The notes under the pieces were generated by a model. The model worked only from the letters and a program-made list of their open reading frames with translations. It did no database searches and was not told the origin of the DNA. DNA of 53,863 nucleotides from Acidimicrobiia bacterium (GTDB taxonomy: Bacteria > Actinomycetota > Acidimicrobiia > Spongiisociales > UBA5794): the NCBI GenBank assembly GCA_030064765.1, contig JASJEG010000004.1, positions 1 through 53,863 on the forward strand, given 5' to 3'. The position numbers and the translations under genes are program-made. Shown piece by piece: positions 44,472 through 53,863 of this stretch. How positions within the stretch are numbered: position 1 is the stretch's first letter; every line of letters begins with the position of its first letter.

Positions 44472-46205
44472 ATGACGAGCAACCAGGAAATCGCAAGAGC
44501 TCTGCAGGAGCTCGCCGACCTACTGACCATGGCCGAAGGCAGCAGGCAGGCGTTCCGGGTGCGCGCCTACGAGAAGGCAGTCGCCGCAATTCAAGCCCTT
44601 CCCGGCGACGCGGCAGAGATGACCGAAGCTCAGCTGGTTGCCATCCCCGGAGTCGGCAAGAGCACCGCCGCCAAGATCCGTGAGTACGTCGATACCGGCG
44701 AGATTGCCCGGGTCAAAGCGTTGCGGGAGCGCTTTCCCGCCGAGATGATGGAGATGACACGGATCCCGGGATTGGGCCCCAAGACGGTCGTGCTGCTCCG
44801 GGACCAACTTGGAATCGAATCGGTTGATCAACTGAGCCAGGCCATCGCCGCCGATGAGGTACAGGGAGTGCCGGGCTTCGGGCGCAAGTCGCAGGAGAAG
44901 ATCGCGACTGCAATCGAGCGGCTCGGATTGCACGGCAAGGACCGCCGCACACCGATCGCCGAGGCGCTACCGATAGCTCGCGATCTCGTTGCCACTCTGG
45001 AGGCACTGGACGAAGTCTCCCGCGCCCAGTATTGCGGCTCGCTGCGTCGCTTCCGGGAAACGATCGCCGACATCGACATCGTTGCGGCCAGCAATAGGCC
45101 AGAGGCAGTCATGGCTGCGTTTGTGCAGTTGCCTATCGTTTCCGAGATCATCGGCAGCGGCGACACCAAGACCTCAGTGCTGACCGCAAGCGGTCTCCAG
45201 ATCGACCTCCGTGTGGTCAAGCCAAGCCAGTTCGGATCGGCCATCCTCTACTTCACCGGTTCCAAGCAACACAACATCGAACTGCGGCAGCGAGCCATCG
45301 ATCGGGGCCTGCTTCTCAACGAGTACGGACTCGAGGATGCGGAGTCGGGCAAGGTCGTGGCCGCCAAGACGGAGAACGCCGTCTACCGCAAACTCGAAAT
45401 GCCGTTCATCCCTCCCGAAATGAGGGAAGGCATCGGCGAGGTCGGGCTCGAGGACATCCCCGACCTCGTATCTGTTGAGGACCTCCGCGGGGATCTGCAT
45501 GTCCACTCCACCTGGTCCGGTGACGGTCGGAGCAGCCTCGACGACATGGTTGCCGCGGCCGCTGCGCAGGGACTCGAGTACATCGCAATGACCGAACACG
45601 CCGAGGACCTGCGGATCAATGGCTTGAGTCGCGAGCAGGTGGCAGCCGAGCAGATCGAGATCGAACGCCTCCGGGAGGAGTACCCGGAGCTCACCATCCT
45701 GCACGGTTCCGAGCTCAACATCGGGCCCGACGGCAGCGTCGACTATGACCCGGCGTTTCTTGCCCGGTACGACTGGTGCGTTGCCAGCGTCCACACCTAC
45801 TTCGATCTCTCCGAGGCGGAGCAGACCGATCGTTTCATTACCGCAATGCAGAACCCTGCGGTCAACGCCATCGGGCATCTCACCGGACGCCGCATCGGCC
45901 ATCGCCCCTCGATCGAGCTCAATGCCAGGGCGGTCTTCGAGGCCGCAGCCGCCTCGGGCACCGCTCTCGAGATCAACGGCCATTTGCACCGACTCGACGT
46001 TCCGTCCGAACTGTTGCTGCAAGCGCGAGGAATCGAAGGTTTGCGCTTCACAATCTCAACCGACAGTCATCACACCAGCGAGTTCGAGAACCTGGCATGG
46101 GGGGTGGCCAATGCCCGGCGCGGCTGGGTTACCCGGGACTCCGTGATCAACACGCTCCCCCTCGACGAACTCCTCGAGTTCGTGGCGCGGAAGCGGACCG
46201 GCTGA
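44472..46205 (+). CDS. polX: DNA polymerase/3'-5' exonuclease PolX with PHP domain
   Basis: IPGVGKSTAAKIREY, IPGLGPKTVVLL, DLHVHSTWSGDG, STDSHHTSEFENLAWGVANARRGWV. Confidence 0.94.
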   Translation: MTSNQEIARALQELADLLTMAEGSRQAFRVRAYEKAVAAIQALPGDAAEMTEAQLVAIPGVGKSTAAKIREYVDTGEIARVKALRERFPAEMMEMTRIPGLGPKTVVLLRDQLGIESVDQLSQAIAADEVQGVPGFGRKSQEKIATAIERLGLHGKDRRTPIAEALPIARDLVATLEALDEVSRAQYCGSLRRFRETIADIDIVAASNRPEAVMAAFVQLPIVSEIIGSGDTKTSVLTASGLQIDLRVVKPSQFGSAILYFTGSKQHNIELRQRAIDRGLLLNEYGLEDAESGKVVAAKTENAVYRKLEMPFIPPEMREGIGEVGLEDIPDLVSVEDLRGDLHVHSTWSGDGRSSLDDMVAAAAAQGLEYIAMTEHAEDLRINGLSREQVAAEQIEIERLREEYPELTILHGSELNIGPDGSVDYDPAFLARYDWCVASVHTYFDLSEAEQTDRFITAMQNPAVNAIGHLTGRRIGHRPSIELNARAVFEAAAASGTALEINGHLHRLDVPSELLLQARGIEGLRFTISTDSHHTSEFENLAWGVANARRGWVTRDSVINTLPLDELLEFVARKRTG

Positions 46206-46278
46206 TCCAGGCTCCGCTGAAGCGTCCGTTGTGTTAACAGTTTGGTAATGCCAGATTCGTCATCGCACCCCGATCGCC

Positions 46279-47820
46279 TTGCGTATCGTGCCGCCCATGC
46301 TGAACGCCACCAAGTCGAGCGCGGGCCTTGCCGGTGCGGTCAGCGCCGGACTGGCGCTTGGCCTCACTGAACTGATCGCGGGCCTAACGCCACTCGTCCC
46401 TTCGGCGATCGCATCGGTCGGAAGCGTCGTCATCGACTTGTCCCCGCGCTTCGTCAAGGAACTCGCCATCAGCTTGTTTGGGACCGCCGACAAAGGCGCC
46501 CTTGCCATCGGCACGGTGATTATCGGAGTGATGATCGGGTGGTTCGTCGGACAAGCGGCCCTCACCCGACCTGCCGTCCCCTGGGCCGCATTCGGCGGCT
46601 TTGCGGTCATCGGCATTCTGGCCGCAGCAGATGGGTTCGGCGGCAACCTCGCCCTGACCGTGATTGCCATTTCTGGCTCAGCTCTCGCCGGCGTGCTGGT
46701 ACTTCGCTACATGCTCAACATGAACGAGGCACCGACTGATGGGCTTGCGTCCGACCCCGCCCGGCGCAAGCTCCTAGCCCAGGCTGCCGGCGTCGGTGCC
46801 GTGGCTGCGGTCGCCGGGCTGGGCGGACGGCAGCTGATCATTGCCCGGTCGGAAGAGGTCCGCCAGGCCGTGGCAATCCCGACTGCCGACATCACCGTGC
46901 CCGCTCCGCCGCCCGAGGCGCAGTTTGCCGGCATCCCGGATCTCACCCCGATCGTGGTTCCCAACGATGAGTTCTACCGGATCGACACTGCTTTGGTGGT
47001 GCCCCGTCCGGACCCTGAGACGTGGCGCCTCCGCATCACCGGCATGGTCGACAACGAGCTTTCGCTCTCGCTCGACGACCTCACCGCCATGCCGCTGTAT
47101 GAGGACTACGTCACGATTGCCTGCGTGTCGAACGAGGTCGGGGGAGACCTCATCGGCAATGCCAAATGGACCGGCGTTCGCCTGGTGGATTTGTTGGAGC
47201 AGGCCGGGGTCCAGGACGGAGCGGAGCAGCTGTTCAGCAGGTCGGTAGATGGCTGGACATCAGGGTTTCCCGTCGAGCTCGCCTTCGACGGTCGCGATCC
47301 GCTGCTCGCCATCGGCATGAACGGAGAACCGCTCCCTCCGAACCACGGGTTCCCGGCTCGACTCATTGTTCCCGGCCTCTACGGATACGTGTCGGCGACG
47401 AAGTGGATCGAAGAAATCGAGTTGACCTCCTGGGAAGGCGTCGACGGATACTGGATTCCCCGCGGCTGGTCCAAGGAAGCTCCGATCAAGACTCAGTCAC
47501 GAATCGACCGTCCCCGACGCAACCAAAGCGTCCAGGAGGATCCGCTGGTGCTGGCCGGTGTCGCCTGGGCACCTACCAAGGGCATCGAAAAGGTCGAGAT
47601 CCAATTGGATGATGGTGAGTGGATCGAGTGCGAGTTGACCACTCCCCTGTCGAGCAAGGCCTGGGTGCAGTGGCGAGCCGAGCTTCCGGCTGCTCCGGGA
47701 CCCCACACCGCCCGCGTTCGCGCCACCGACGGTGATGGCGAGACCCAGACCTCCGCGCGCAGCCGACCGGCTCCCGACGGCGCCACCGGCTACCACGAGG
47801 TCAGCTTCGACGTCGCCTGA
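46279..47820 (+). CDS. Membrane-anchored sulfite-oxidase-like molybdopterin oxidoreductase
   Basis: Four hydrophobic N-terminal segments; TIACVSNEVGGDLIGNAKWTGVRLVDLLEQAGV; GFPARLIVPGLYGYVSATKWIEEIEL. Confidence 0.92.
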   Translation: MRIVPPMLNATKSSAGLAGAVSAGLALGLTELIAGLTPLVPSAIASVGSVVIDLSPRFVKELAISLFGTADKGALAIGTVIIGVMIGWFVGQAALTRPAVPWAAFGGFAVIGILAAADGFGGNLALTVIAISGSALAGVLVLRYMLNMNEAPTDGLASDPARRKLLAQAAGVGAVAAVAGLGGRQLIIARSEEVRQAVAIPTADITVPAPPPEAQFAGIPDLTPIVVPNDEFYRIDTALVVPRPDPETWRLRITGMVDNELSLSLDDLTAMPLYEDYVTIACVSNEVGGDLIGNAKWTGVRLVDLLEQAGVQDGAEQLFSRSVDGWTSGFPVELAFDGRDPLLAIGMNGEPLPPNHGFPARLIVPGLYGYVSATKWIEEIELTSWEGVDGYWIPRGWSKEAPIKTQSRIDRPRRNQSVQEDPLVLAGVAWAPTKGIEKVEIQLDDGEWIECELTTPLSSKAWVQWRAELPAAPGPHTARVRATDGDGETQTSARSRPAPDGATGYHEVSFDVA

Positions 47821-47836
47821 CCGCCTCCTTCCCTCG

Positions 47837-47954
47837 GTTTTGGCGTACACCAGGCCCATATGTGGGCCTCAGATCCGCCAAAACGAACGCATTCCCACTC
47901 GACCCGGTTCTGGCGTACACCAGACCCATATTTGGGCCTCAGATCCGCCAAAAC
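47837..47954. repeat. Two tandem 48-nt palindromic elements, 70-bp period
   Basis: 47837-47884 and 47907-47954: GTTYTGGCGTACACCAGRCCCATATKTGGGCCTCAGATCCGCCAAAAC. Confidence 0.92.
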
Positions 47955-48001
47955 GGTTGGGGGGCGCGGGGCACGGTCCGTAGGAGTCGTATGATTGAGG
48001 T

Positions 48002-48517
48002 ATGACGACACACGACGACAGCAACGAAACCGAGTCCCGCCCGCCGGAGCTTCCCCTCCAGGCGCAGGTTGTCGAGAACGGCGAGCCCGTCGAAGCAGTG
48101 GAGGAGGACAGCGGTAGCTTCATTACTGAGCCCTCCAAACTGATTCGGATCGCTTCGATGACCAGGGCCATGCTGGATGAGGTACGCCAGGCAGGCCTCG
48201 ACGAGGCCGGTCGCGGGCGATTGGCGGAGATCTATGCCAACTCGCTCGAGCAGCTCCACGATTCCCTGAGCGATGATCTCCAAGAGGAGTTGCAGTCGAT
48301 CTTCCAGCCCCTCCATAAAGAGGAGACGTCCGAATCCGAGCTGCGCATCGTCCAGGCCCAGCTCGTTGGATGGCTGGAGGGTCTATTCCACGGTATCCAG
48401 GCCTCACTGTTCAGCCAGCAGGCCGCAGCCGCCGCCCAGCTCGATGAGATGCGTCGGCGTCGTGCCCTCGAGGCGGCCTCGGACGAAGCAATGGGTTCCC
48501 CCGGCCAGTACCTCTAG
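48002..48517 (+). CDS. Bacterial proteasome activator (Bpa/PafE-like)
   Basis: PSKLIRIASMTRAMLDEVRQAGLDEAGRGRLAEIYANSLEQL; C-terminal GQYL (HbYX-type). Confidence 0.88.
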   Translation: MTTHDDSNETESRPPELPLQAQVVENGEPVEAVEEDSGSFITEPSKLIRIASMTRAMLDEVRQAGLDEAGRGRLAEIYANSLEQLHDSLSDDLQEELQSIFQPLHKEETSESELRIVQAQLVGWLEGLFHGIQASLFSQQAAAAAQLDEMRRRRALEAASDEAMGSPGQYL

Positions 48518-48721
48518 AAGCATCGGCGTCAGGGCCGCTATCCATCGCCAACGCTCCGCACATCCGATTCGGTCCCCGCGTCCGAACTAAATGAACAGAA
48601 CGTGAAAATCCCTTGACCGGGCCCGGAACGACAGGCATTATCCGCACTCGGCTCTCCCGGTTAGGAATAAGTCACTGCCCTGGCTGGTTCCAAGAGCGAA
48701 CGCCCAGAAGGGGGTGTGAAA

Positions 48722-49009
48722 ATGGTGATGGCACTAGAAGAGCAGATTTGGGAACCCGAGCACGAATGGCGGGAACTCTCAGCTTGCGCCGGTGCGGACT
48801 CCGACGTCTTCTTCCCTCCCGGGGAAGACGAGGCGGCCGCCATGCAGGCCAAGAAGATCTGCGCCCTCTGTCCGGTCCAAGAGCAATGTCTCCAGTACGC
48901 CCTGGCTACCAATCAGACCGAAGGCGTCTGGGGCGGCATGAGCTCCGGCGACCGTCGTCGGCTCCGCCGCCGGCTGCGCGACCGAGCCCGGCGAGCCCGA
49001 GCCAGCTAG
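48722..49009 (+). CDS. WhiB-family transcriptional regulator
   Basis: ACAGADSDVFFPP...AKKICALCPVQEQCLQYALATNQTEGVWGGMSSGDRRRLRR. Confidence 0.95.
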   Translation: MVMALEEQIWEPEHEWRELSACAGADSDVFFPPGEDEAAAMQAKKICALCPVQEQCLQYALATNQTEGVWGGMSSGDRRRLRRRLRDRARRARAS

Positions 49010-49020
49010 CCGGGCGCTGG

Positions 49021-49070
49021 CGAACTCACCTCGTGAGTTCGTTGCCTTAGAGTTCGATGCAATCGAACTC
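49021..49070. repeat. Two adjacent 9-bp-stem hairpins with GAGTTCG/CGAACTC core
   Basis: CGAACTCAC-CTC-GTGAGTTCG and GAGTTCGAT-GCA-ATCGAACTC. Confidence 0.8.
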
Positions 49071-49080
49071 CACCGGTAGA

Positions 49081-49587
49081 TCAGGACTCGTTCACCGTCA
49101 CTGACTCTATGACACAGTCGTCAAGCGGCTTGTCTTGCGCCCCGGTAGATGTGTTTGCGATTGCATCGACCACATCGAGCCCTTCGGTGACGTGTCCGAA
49201 GATCGAGTAGTTGTGGGGCAACCCGTAGTCCGTGTGCATGATGAAGAACTGCGACCCGTTGGTGTTGGGACCGGCGTTCGCCATCGCAACGGTGCCCCGG
49301 GAGTACCGACCCGGACCGTCCAACTCGTCACGGAACCGGTAGCCCGGGCCACCCATTCCGGTGCCGGTCGGATCGCCGCCCTGAATCATGAATCCCTTGA
49401 TCACACGGTGGAAGATCACCCCGTTGTAGAAGCCGTCGCGAGCCAGGAACACGAAGTTATTGACTGTTAGCGGCGAGTTTGTCGCGTCGAACGCAATGCT
49501 GATGTCGCCGTGGTTGGTATGGAGCGTTGCGGAGTAGCTCTTGTCGAGGTCGATGCTCATCTCGGGTGGGGCGGTGTACTGCGTCAT
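49081..49587 (-). CDS. Cyclophilin-type peptidylprolyl isomerase
   Basis: NNFVFLARDGFYNGVIFHRVIKGFMIQGGDPTGTGMGGPGYRF; NGSQFFIMHTD; internal ATG start. Confidence 0.95.
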   Translation of the reverse strand: MTQYTAPPEMSIDLDKSYSATLHTNHGDISIAFDATNSPLTVNNFVFLARDGFYNGVIFHRVIKGFMIQGGDPTGTGMGGPGYRFRDELDGPGRYSRGTVAMANAGPNTNGSQFFIMHTDYGLPHNYSIFGHVTEGLDVVDAIANTSTGAQDKPLDDCVIESVTVNES

Positions 49588-49636
49588 GGGATTCTCCTCC
49601 TGATCTGGGTCGAAGAGTAATGCTGATTGGATGGGT

Positions 49637-50860
49637 TCACCGGCGCCGGCGACCCCGTGACATGGGATGAGAACGTCGACCCTTGAATGGGGCCAGCTCC
49701 GGATCGGGGCGCCAGCTAGACAGATCCCGGATCCGGTCGTCGTTTGAGAACATCTTGATGATGGGGACGTTGAGGCCGGCGCGCCGCTGAATGCCGAGAA
49801 CCTCGTTGACCTGATCCCACTCGACAAAGGTCACAACAAGGCCTGTCTCCCCGGCCCGCGCCGTTCTCCCGGAGCGGTGGAGATAGGTCTTTGGATCATC
49901 CGGGGGGTCGTAGTGGATCACCACATCAACGTCATCGATGTGCAGCCCCCGGGCGGCAACGTTGGTGGCGACCAATACCGGTGAGGTACCGTCGGCGAAC
50001 CCGGCCAGAGCTCGATCACGCTGGCGCTGGTGGAGGTCGCCATGAATGGCACGAGCCTCGACACCCGCTTCTCTGAGGTTCTTGGCAACCCGATCACACT
50101 CGATCTTGGTGCGGACGAACACAAGGGTCCGACCCGACGAGTCGGCGATGGCCGCCGCCATCTTCACCTTGTCCATGTGATGCACCTTGAGGAAGCGATG
50201 CTCCATGGTGTCAACGGTCTCGCCATCAGGCTCAGCGTCATGACGGGCCGGCTGTTCCATATAGGCGCTCACGAGCGTACCGACCTGACCGTCGAGAGTT
50301 GCCGAGAAGAGGAAAGTCTGATGCTCAACGGAGATCCCACTCATGATCCGCCTCACCTGAGGCAAGAAGCCCATGTCCGCCATCTGGTCTGCCTCATCGA
50401 TCGCCACCATGCGCACTTCGTCGAGTTGCAGTTCTCTGCGGTCGATCAGGTCGATGAGCCTTCCCGGTGTGGCGATAACCACCTCAACACCACGTCGCAG
50501 CGCCTTGATCTGCACCCCCATCGGAGCGCCGCCGTAGACCGCTACTGTGCGGAAATCGCGAAGGGCAGCAAGCGGCTCGAGTACTGCGGTCACCTGCTGG
50601 GCGAGCTCGCGGGTGGGAACCAGTACAAGGGCCAACGGGCGCTTCACCGGCGCCCGCTCGAGTTGCTGAATGATGGGCAGTCCGAACGCCAGGGTCTTCC
50701 CTGAACCGGTCTTCGCCTTGCCGCACACATCCCTTCCCTCGAGGGCGTCCGGAATCGTCAGCTGCTGAATCGGAAAGGGTTCGCCGATGCCGTCAGAGAC
50801 GAGAGCGTTGGCGAGATCGTCGGCAACGCCGAGCTCGCGGAATGTGGGTGTAGTTGGCAT
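49637..50860 (-). CDS. DEAD-box RNA helicase
   Basis: GKAKTGSGKTLAF, VLVPTRELAQQV, IDEADQMADMGF, FSATLDG, HRSGRTARAGETG. Confidence 0.95.
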   Translation of the reverse strand: MPTTPTFRELGVADDLANALVSDGIGEPFPIQQLTIPDALEGRDVCGKAKTGSGKTLAFGLPIIQQLERAPVKRPLALVLVPTRELAQQVTAVLEPLAALRDFRTVAVYGGAPMGVQIKALRRGVEVVIATPGRLIDLIDRRELQLDEVRMVAIDEADQMADMGFLPQVRRIMSGISVEHQTFLFSATLDGQVGTLVSAYMEQPARHDAEPDGETVDTMEHRFLKVHHMDKVKMAAAIADSSGRTLVFVRTKIECDRVAKNLREAGVEARAIHGDLHQRQRDRALAGFADGTSPVLVATNVAARGLHIDDVDVVIHYDPPDDPKTYLHRSGRTARAGETGLVVTFVEWDQVNEVLGIQRRAGLNVPIIKMFSNDDRIRDLSSWRPDPELAPFKGRRSHPMSRGRRRR

Positions 50861-50936
50861 GAGCCCTGAAGGAATCGGTGGGCGGACTCGTCCAACCTAG
50901 TCGCCGATCACCGTCCGTCCGCCGTTTCCAGGCCGG

Positions 50937-51917
50937 CTAGGTGCTGCGACGACCGTTGCGTGTGTGCATATGGGCGAGGTTTCGAGCCTCTAGCTCAGCA
51001 TTGAGCTCGGCCCCGGTCAGCACAATCAAGCCCGAGATGAAGAACCAGAGCAGCAGCACGATGACGGCCGACAGCGTCCCGTAGGCAGCTCCCAGCGAAG
51101 GCACCCGATTGGCGAAGGCGGAGAATCCGACCGTGGCCAGCAACCAGAGGACGGCCACGACAAGCGAGCCTATGGAGATCCAGGGTGACTCCCTGGCGGG
51201 ACGATTGGGGGCGATCTTATAAAGCATGCCCAGCCCAGCAATCACCATGACGAAGATGAATGGCCATCTGCCGTACTCAACGAGCCCGATCAGATCGTCG
51301 GCACCGACGGCGCCCAGCAGATTCGGGAGGAAGGTAACCGCGGAGGCAGCCACGGAAACGAAGACGATCAGTGATACGGTGATCCCGAGTGCCATGCCAC
51401 GCAGGACCACAAAGGAGCGGTTCTCGGGGGTCTCATATGCGATGTCGATTCCCATGATCAGGGCCTTGGTACCCGCCGATGCCGACCAGAAAGCAGCGAG
51501 GATGCTGAGCACTGCGGCAGCTCCGAGGCCGGAGCTCGATGACTCAACGATCGTGGTCAGCTCGGAGGAGAGGAATCCTGCCGTCTTCTCTGGAAGTGCG
51601 TCTGTGATGCTCTCAATCTGATTGGCGAGATCGGCCGGATCGAGAACCAGGCCGTAGATGGAGATCGCTGCGATTGCGGTGGGGAATAGCGCCAGGAGTG
51701 CGTAGTACGCCAGGCTGCCCGCAATCATCGGCATGTGGTGCTCCCGCAACCGAAACACCACCGCTTTGGCAACGGACAGGGTTTCGTCGAACCACGTCCC
51801 GTCCTCTGGCTCAGGCTCGGGCTCCTCCGGTTCGGGTATCTCAGTCCGCGGGCGCAGCGCCGCGACGGCGGTAATGCCGGCAAGCGCCCCCAGGACCCAG
51901 TTGAGATACCTCTGCAT
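50937..51917 (-). CDS. YihY/BrkB-family membrane protein
   Basis: MIAGSLAYYALLALFPTAIAAISIYG; multiple TM segments; internal ATG start. Confidence 0.87.
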   Translation of the reverse strand: MQRYLNWVLGALAGITAVAALRPRTEIPEPEEPEPEPEDGTWFDETLSVAKAVVFRLREHHMPMIAGSLAYYALLALFPTAIAAISIYGLVLDPADLANQIESITDALPEKTAGFLSSELTTIVESSSSGLGAAAVLSILAAFWSASAGTKALIMGIDIAYETPENRSFVVLRGMALGITVSLIVFVSVAASAVTFLPNLLGAVGADDLIGLVEYGRWPFIFVMVIAGLGMLYKIAPNRPARESPWISIGSLVVAVLWLLATVGFSAFANRVPSLGAAYGTLSAVIVLLLWFFISGLIVLTGAELNAELEARNLAHMHTRNGRRST

Positions 51918-51933
51918 GGTGATGACGGTAGCG

Positions 51934-53715
51934 CTAGTCCAACAGGTCGTCGGTGATCGAGTAGAGCTGGTCAACACCGGCGATGACCGCCGGGCGCAGG
52001 CCGGCACCCTGGGGCAGGATCTGCTCGATGTAGAAGCGAGCTGTCTCGATCTTCGCCTGGAGCCAGGGGTCGTCCGCCGCAGCAAGCTCCCGATGGGCAG
52101 CAAGGGCGAGACGAGCCAGGTAGTAACCGCCGGCAACTACTCCGAACTGGCGCAAGTACGGACTTGCCCCGGCCAGGGCATCCTCCGGCGTCGCACCGCG
52201 CAGCCACTCAGTTGAATCGCGCAGCGCGGCGACGGCGGTGCGCAGGGCGCCGGCCATGCTGTCGAGGCCACCCGCTGATTCGAGATCGGCTGCAGTGCCT
52301 TCCATCTCGGCGAGGTAACCCTCGACCACTGAGCCGTCGCCAAGGGACAACTTGCGCATCACGAGGTCAATCGCCTGGATCCCGTTGGTTCCCTCGTAGA
52401 TGGGGGCAATACGGGAGTCGCGCCAGTGCTGGGCGGCACCCGTTTCCTCAACGTACCCGGCTCCACCGTGGATCTGGATGCCGAGCGAGGTCAGCTCAAC
52501 CCCGAGATCGGTCGCCCACGCTTTGGCAACGGGGGTCAGCAGGGCAACACGATTCGCCGCAGCTGCGCGCTCGGCGCCGTCTGCCGCATGCCTGCTGCGA
52601 TCGGCCGCAGCCGACGTGTCGAACACGAGGGCACGTATGGCCTCGATATTCGCCTTCATTGTCATCAGCATCCGCCGGACGTCCGGATGGTCGATGATCG
52701 GAGATGACTCACCCTTGGCGGCACCGGGGGCGCGACCCTGACGGCGTTCCTTCGCGTAGTCGAGCGATTGCTGATACGAGCGAACGGAGAGCCCGAGCCC
52801 CTCGAGCCCAACGTGTAGGCGAGCATCGTTCATCATCGTGAACATGCAGCGCATCCCGGCGTTCACCTCGCCCACTAGGTAGGCCACCGCACCCTCCTGC
52901 TCGCCGTACTCCATCACACAGGTCGGGCTGGCATGAATCCCGAGCTTGTGCTCGATGCTCAGGCACTCGACATCGTTCTTCTCCCCGAGAGTGCCATCGT
53001 CGTTGACCAGATACTTGGGGATGAGGAAGAGCGAAATGCCCTTGGTTCCCGGGGGTGCTTCGGGGGCCCGCGCCAGCACGAAATGGATGATGTTCTCGGC
53101 CATCTCGTGGTCGCCCCAGGTGATGTAGATCTTGGTGCCTTTGACCCGCCAGGTTCCGTCGGTTTCGGGCCAAGCCTTGGCCCGCAGCGCGCCTACATCC
53201 GAACCGGCCTGCGGCTCGGTGAGATCCATGGTGCCCGCCCATTCCCCGCTGATCAGCTTCTCGAGGTAAACGGCCTTGAGCTCATCACTGCCGTGATGTT
53301 GGAACGCCTCGACTGCGCTGATGGTCAACATGGGACAGAGCGAGAAGGCCATGTTCGAGGAGGTCAGCATCTCCTGGAAGGCTGTCGCCATCACGCCAGG
53401 GAATCCGTGGCCCCCGAACTCGGGGTCCCCGGAAACGGCCAACCAGCCCGCCTCGACGAGCTGCTCGTAAGCGGAGACCATTGGCTCGGGAACGGTCACC
53501 GAACCGTCGGCATTGTGAGTCAGGCCTTCTGTGTCACCAATTACGTTGGTCGGGGCGACGACCTCAGCAAGGAAGCGCCCGGCCTCGGCCAGGGCGTCGT
53601 GGACGTCCTCAGCTTCGACATGCTCATATCCCGGCAGCCCGGCGATGCTCTCGAGATCGGCAATGTGGTCTAGGACAAACCTGATATCACGCAATGGGGG
53701 GCGGTAGTCACTCAT
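51934..53715 (-). CDS. Acyl-CoA dehydrogenase, large (DmdC-like) subfamily
   Basis: YRPPLRDIRFVLDHI, GTMDLTEPQAGSDVGALRAKA, IYEGTNGIQAIDLVMRKL. Confidence 0.94.
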   Translation of the reverse strand: MSDYRPPLRDIRFVLDHIADLESIAGLPGYEHVEAEDVHDALAEAGRFLAEVVAPTNVIGDTEGLTHNADGSVTVPEPMVSAYEQLVEAGWLAVSGDPEFGGHGFPGVMATAFQEMLTSSNMAFSLCPMLTISAVEAFQHHGSDELKAVYLEKLISGEWAGTMDLTEPQAGSDVGALRAKAWPETDGTWRVKGTKIYITWGDHEMAENIIHFVLARAPEAPPGTKGISLFLIPKYLVNDDGTLGEKNDVECLSIEHKLGIHASPTCVMEYGEQEGAVAYLVGEVNAGMRCMFTMMNDARLHVGLEGLGLSVRSYQQSLDYAKERRQGRAPGAAKGESSPIIDHPDVRRMLMTMKANIEAIRALVFDTSAAADRSRHAADGAERAAAANRVALLTPVAKAWATDLGVELTSLGIQIHGGAGYVEETGAAQHWRDSRIAPIYEGTNGIQAIDLVMRKLSLGDGSVVEGYLAEMEGTAADLESAGGLDSMAGALRTAVAALRDSTEWLRGATPEDALAGASPYLRQFGVVAGGYYLARLALAAHRELAAADDPWLQAKIETARFYIEQILPQGAGLRPAVIAGVDQLYSITDDLLD

Positions 53716-53791
53716 GTGCCCAGGATAGGTTGGAGGGCGCTATCGATGCCCTGAATCGCAGAGCTTGGACGACGGCGGCGTACAGGGCATC

Positions 53792-53863
53792 ATGGCCGCC
53801 ATGCTTGTTGACATCCGCAACACGCCGCCGCCCGCTGAGTGGGGCGTGACTATCTCCTCCAGA
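53792..53863 (+). CDS. Start of an unidentified CDS truncated by window end
   Basis: Open frame MAAMLVDIRNTPPPAEWGVTISSR to window edge. Confidence 0.35.
   Translation, partial: MAAMLVDIRNTPPPAEWGVTISSR

Noticed and set aside
47837-47954. Possible CRISPR array
   Set aside because: Only two copies, each internally palindromic with a 22-nt interval, and no cas genes in the window.
1-53863. tRNA, rRNA, prophage or transposase genes
   Set aside because: None recognised on either strand while reading; no integrase, transposase or tRNA-like cloverleaf noticed.

Overview
High-GC actinobacterial-type chromosomal window, with WhiB, a Bpa-type proteasome activator, a mycothiol-dependent enzyme and an SLH-like 'CPDDPVTRGQMAAFLVRAL' tail. 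It reads as four blocks. (1) About 0.2-16.4 kb: ArsR/SRPBCC pair, BMP-type nucleoside ABC transporter, diguanylate cyclase, TetR/SDR genes, 8-oxoguanine deaminase-like amidohydrolase and a three-subunit xanthine-dehydrogenase-type hydroxylase, suggesting a purine uptake/catabolism neighbourhood. (2) 16.4-21.8 kb: three tandem paralogous CHASE-domain histidine kinases. (3) 26.8-43.4 kb: part of a flagellar locus (flhB, flhA, FlhF-like, two FlgN-like proteins, csrA, fliW, flgL, flgK, flgE, FlbD-like, fliA, flagellin, a GT2/TPR glycosyltransferase). (4) 43.5-53.9 kb: housekeeping genes (antiporter, PolX, sulfite-oxidase-like protein, Bpa, WhiB, PPIase, DEAD helicase, YihY, acyl-CoA dehydrogenase). 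The main discovery is a sigma28 (FliA)-like promoter, TTnn-N15-GCCGA(C/T), found by eye with the same N15 spacing in front of seven flagellar transcription units and in front of each of the three CHASE kinases; a variant lies in front of the diguanylate cyclase. In those sensory genes the -10 box is followed by exactly 7 nt and then the start codon. This predicts leaderless FliA-driven sensory genes and ties an otherwise orphan kinase array and a cyclase to the flagellar regulon. Other leads: a receiver protein lacking its phospho-acceptor Asp, a degenerate GGDEF protein and a degenerate FlhF-like protein in the flagellar locus, CsrA-like sites in the flagellin leader, an unexplained structured ~200-nt intergenic region, and several palindromic repeat elements. 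All family calls come from reading motifs; no searches were run.
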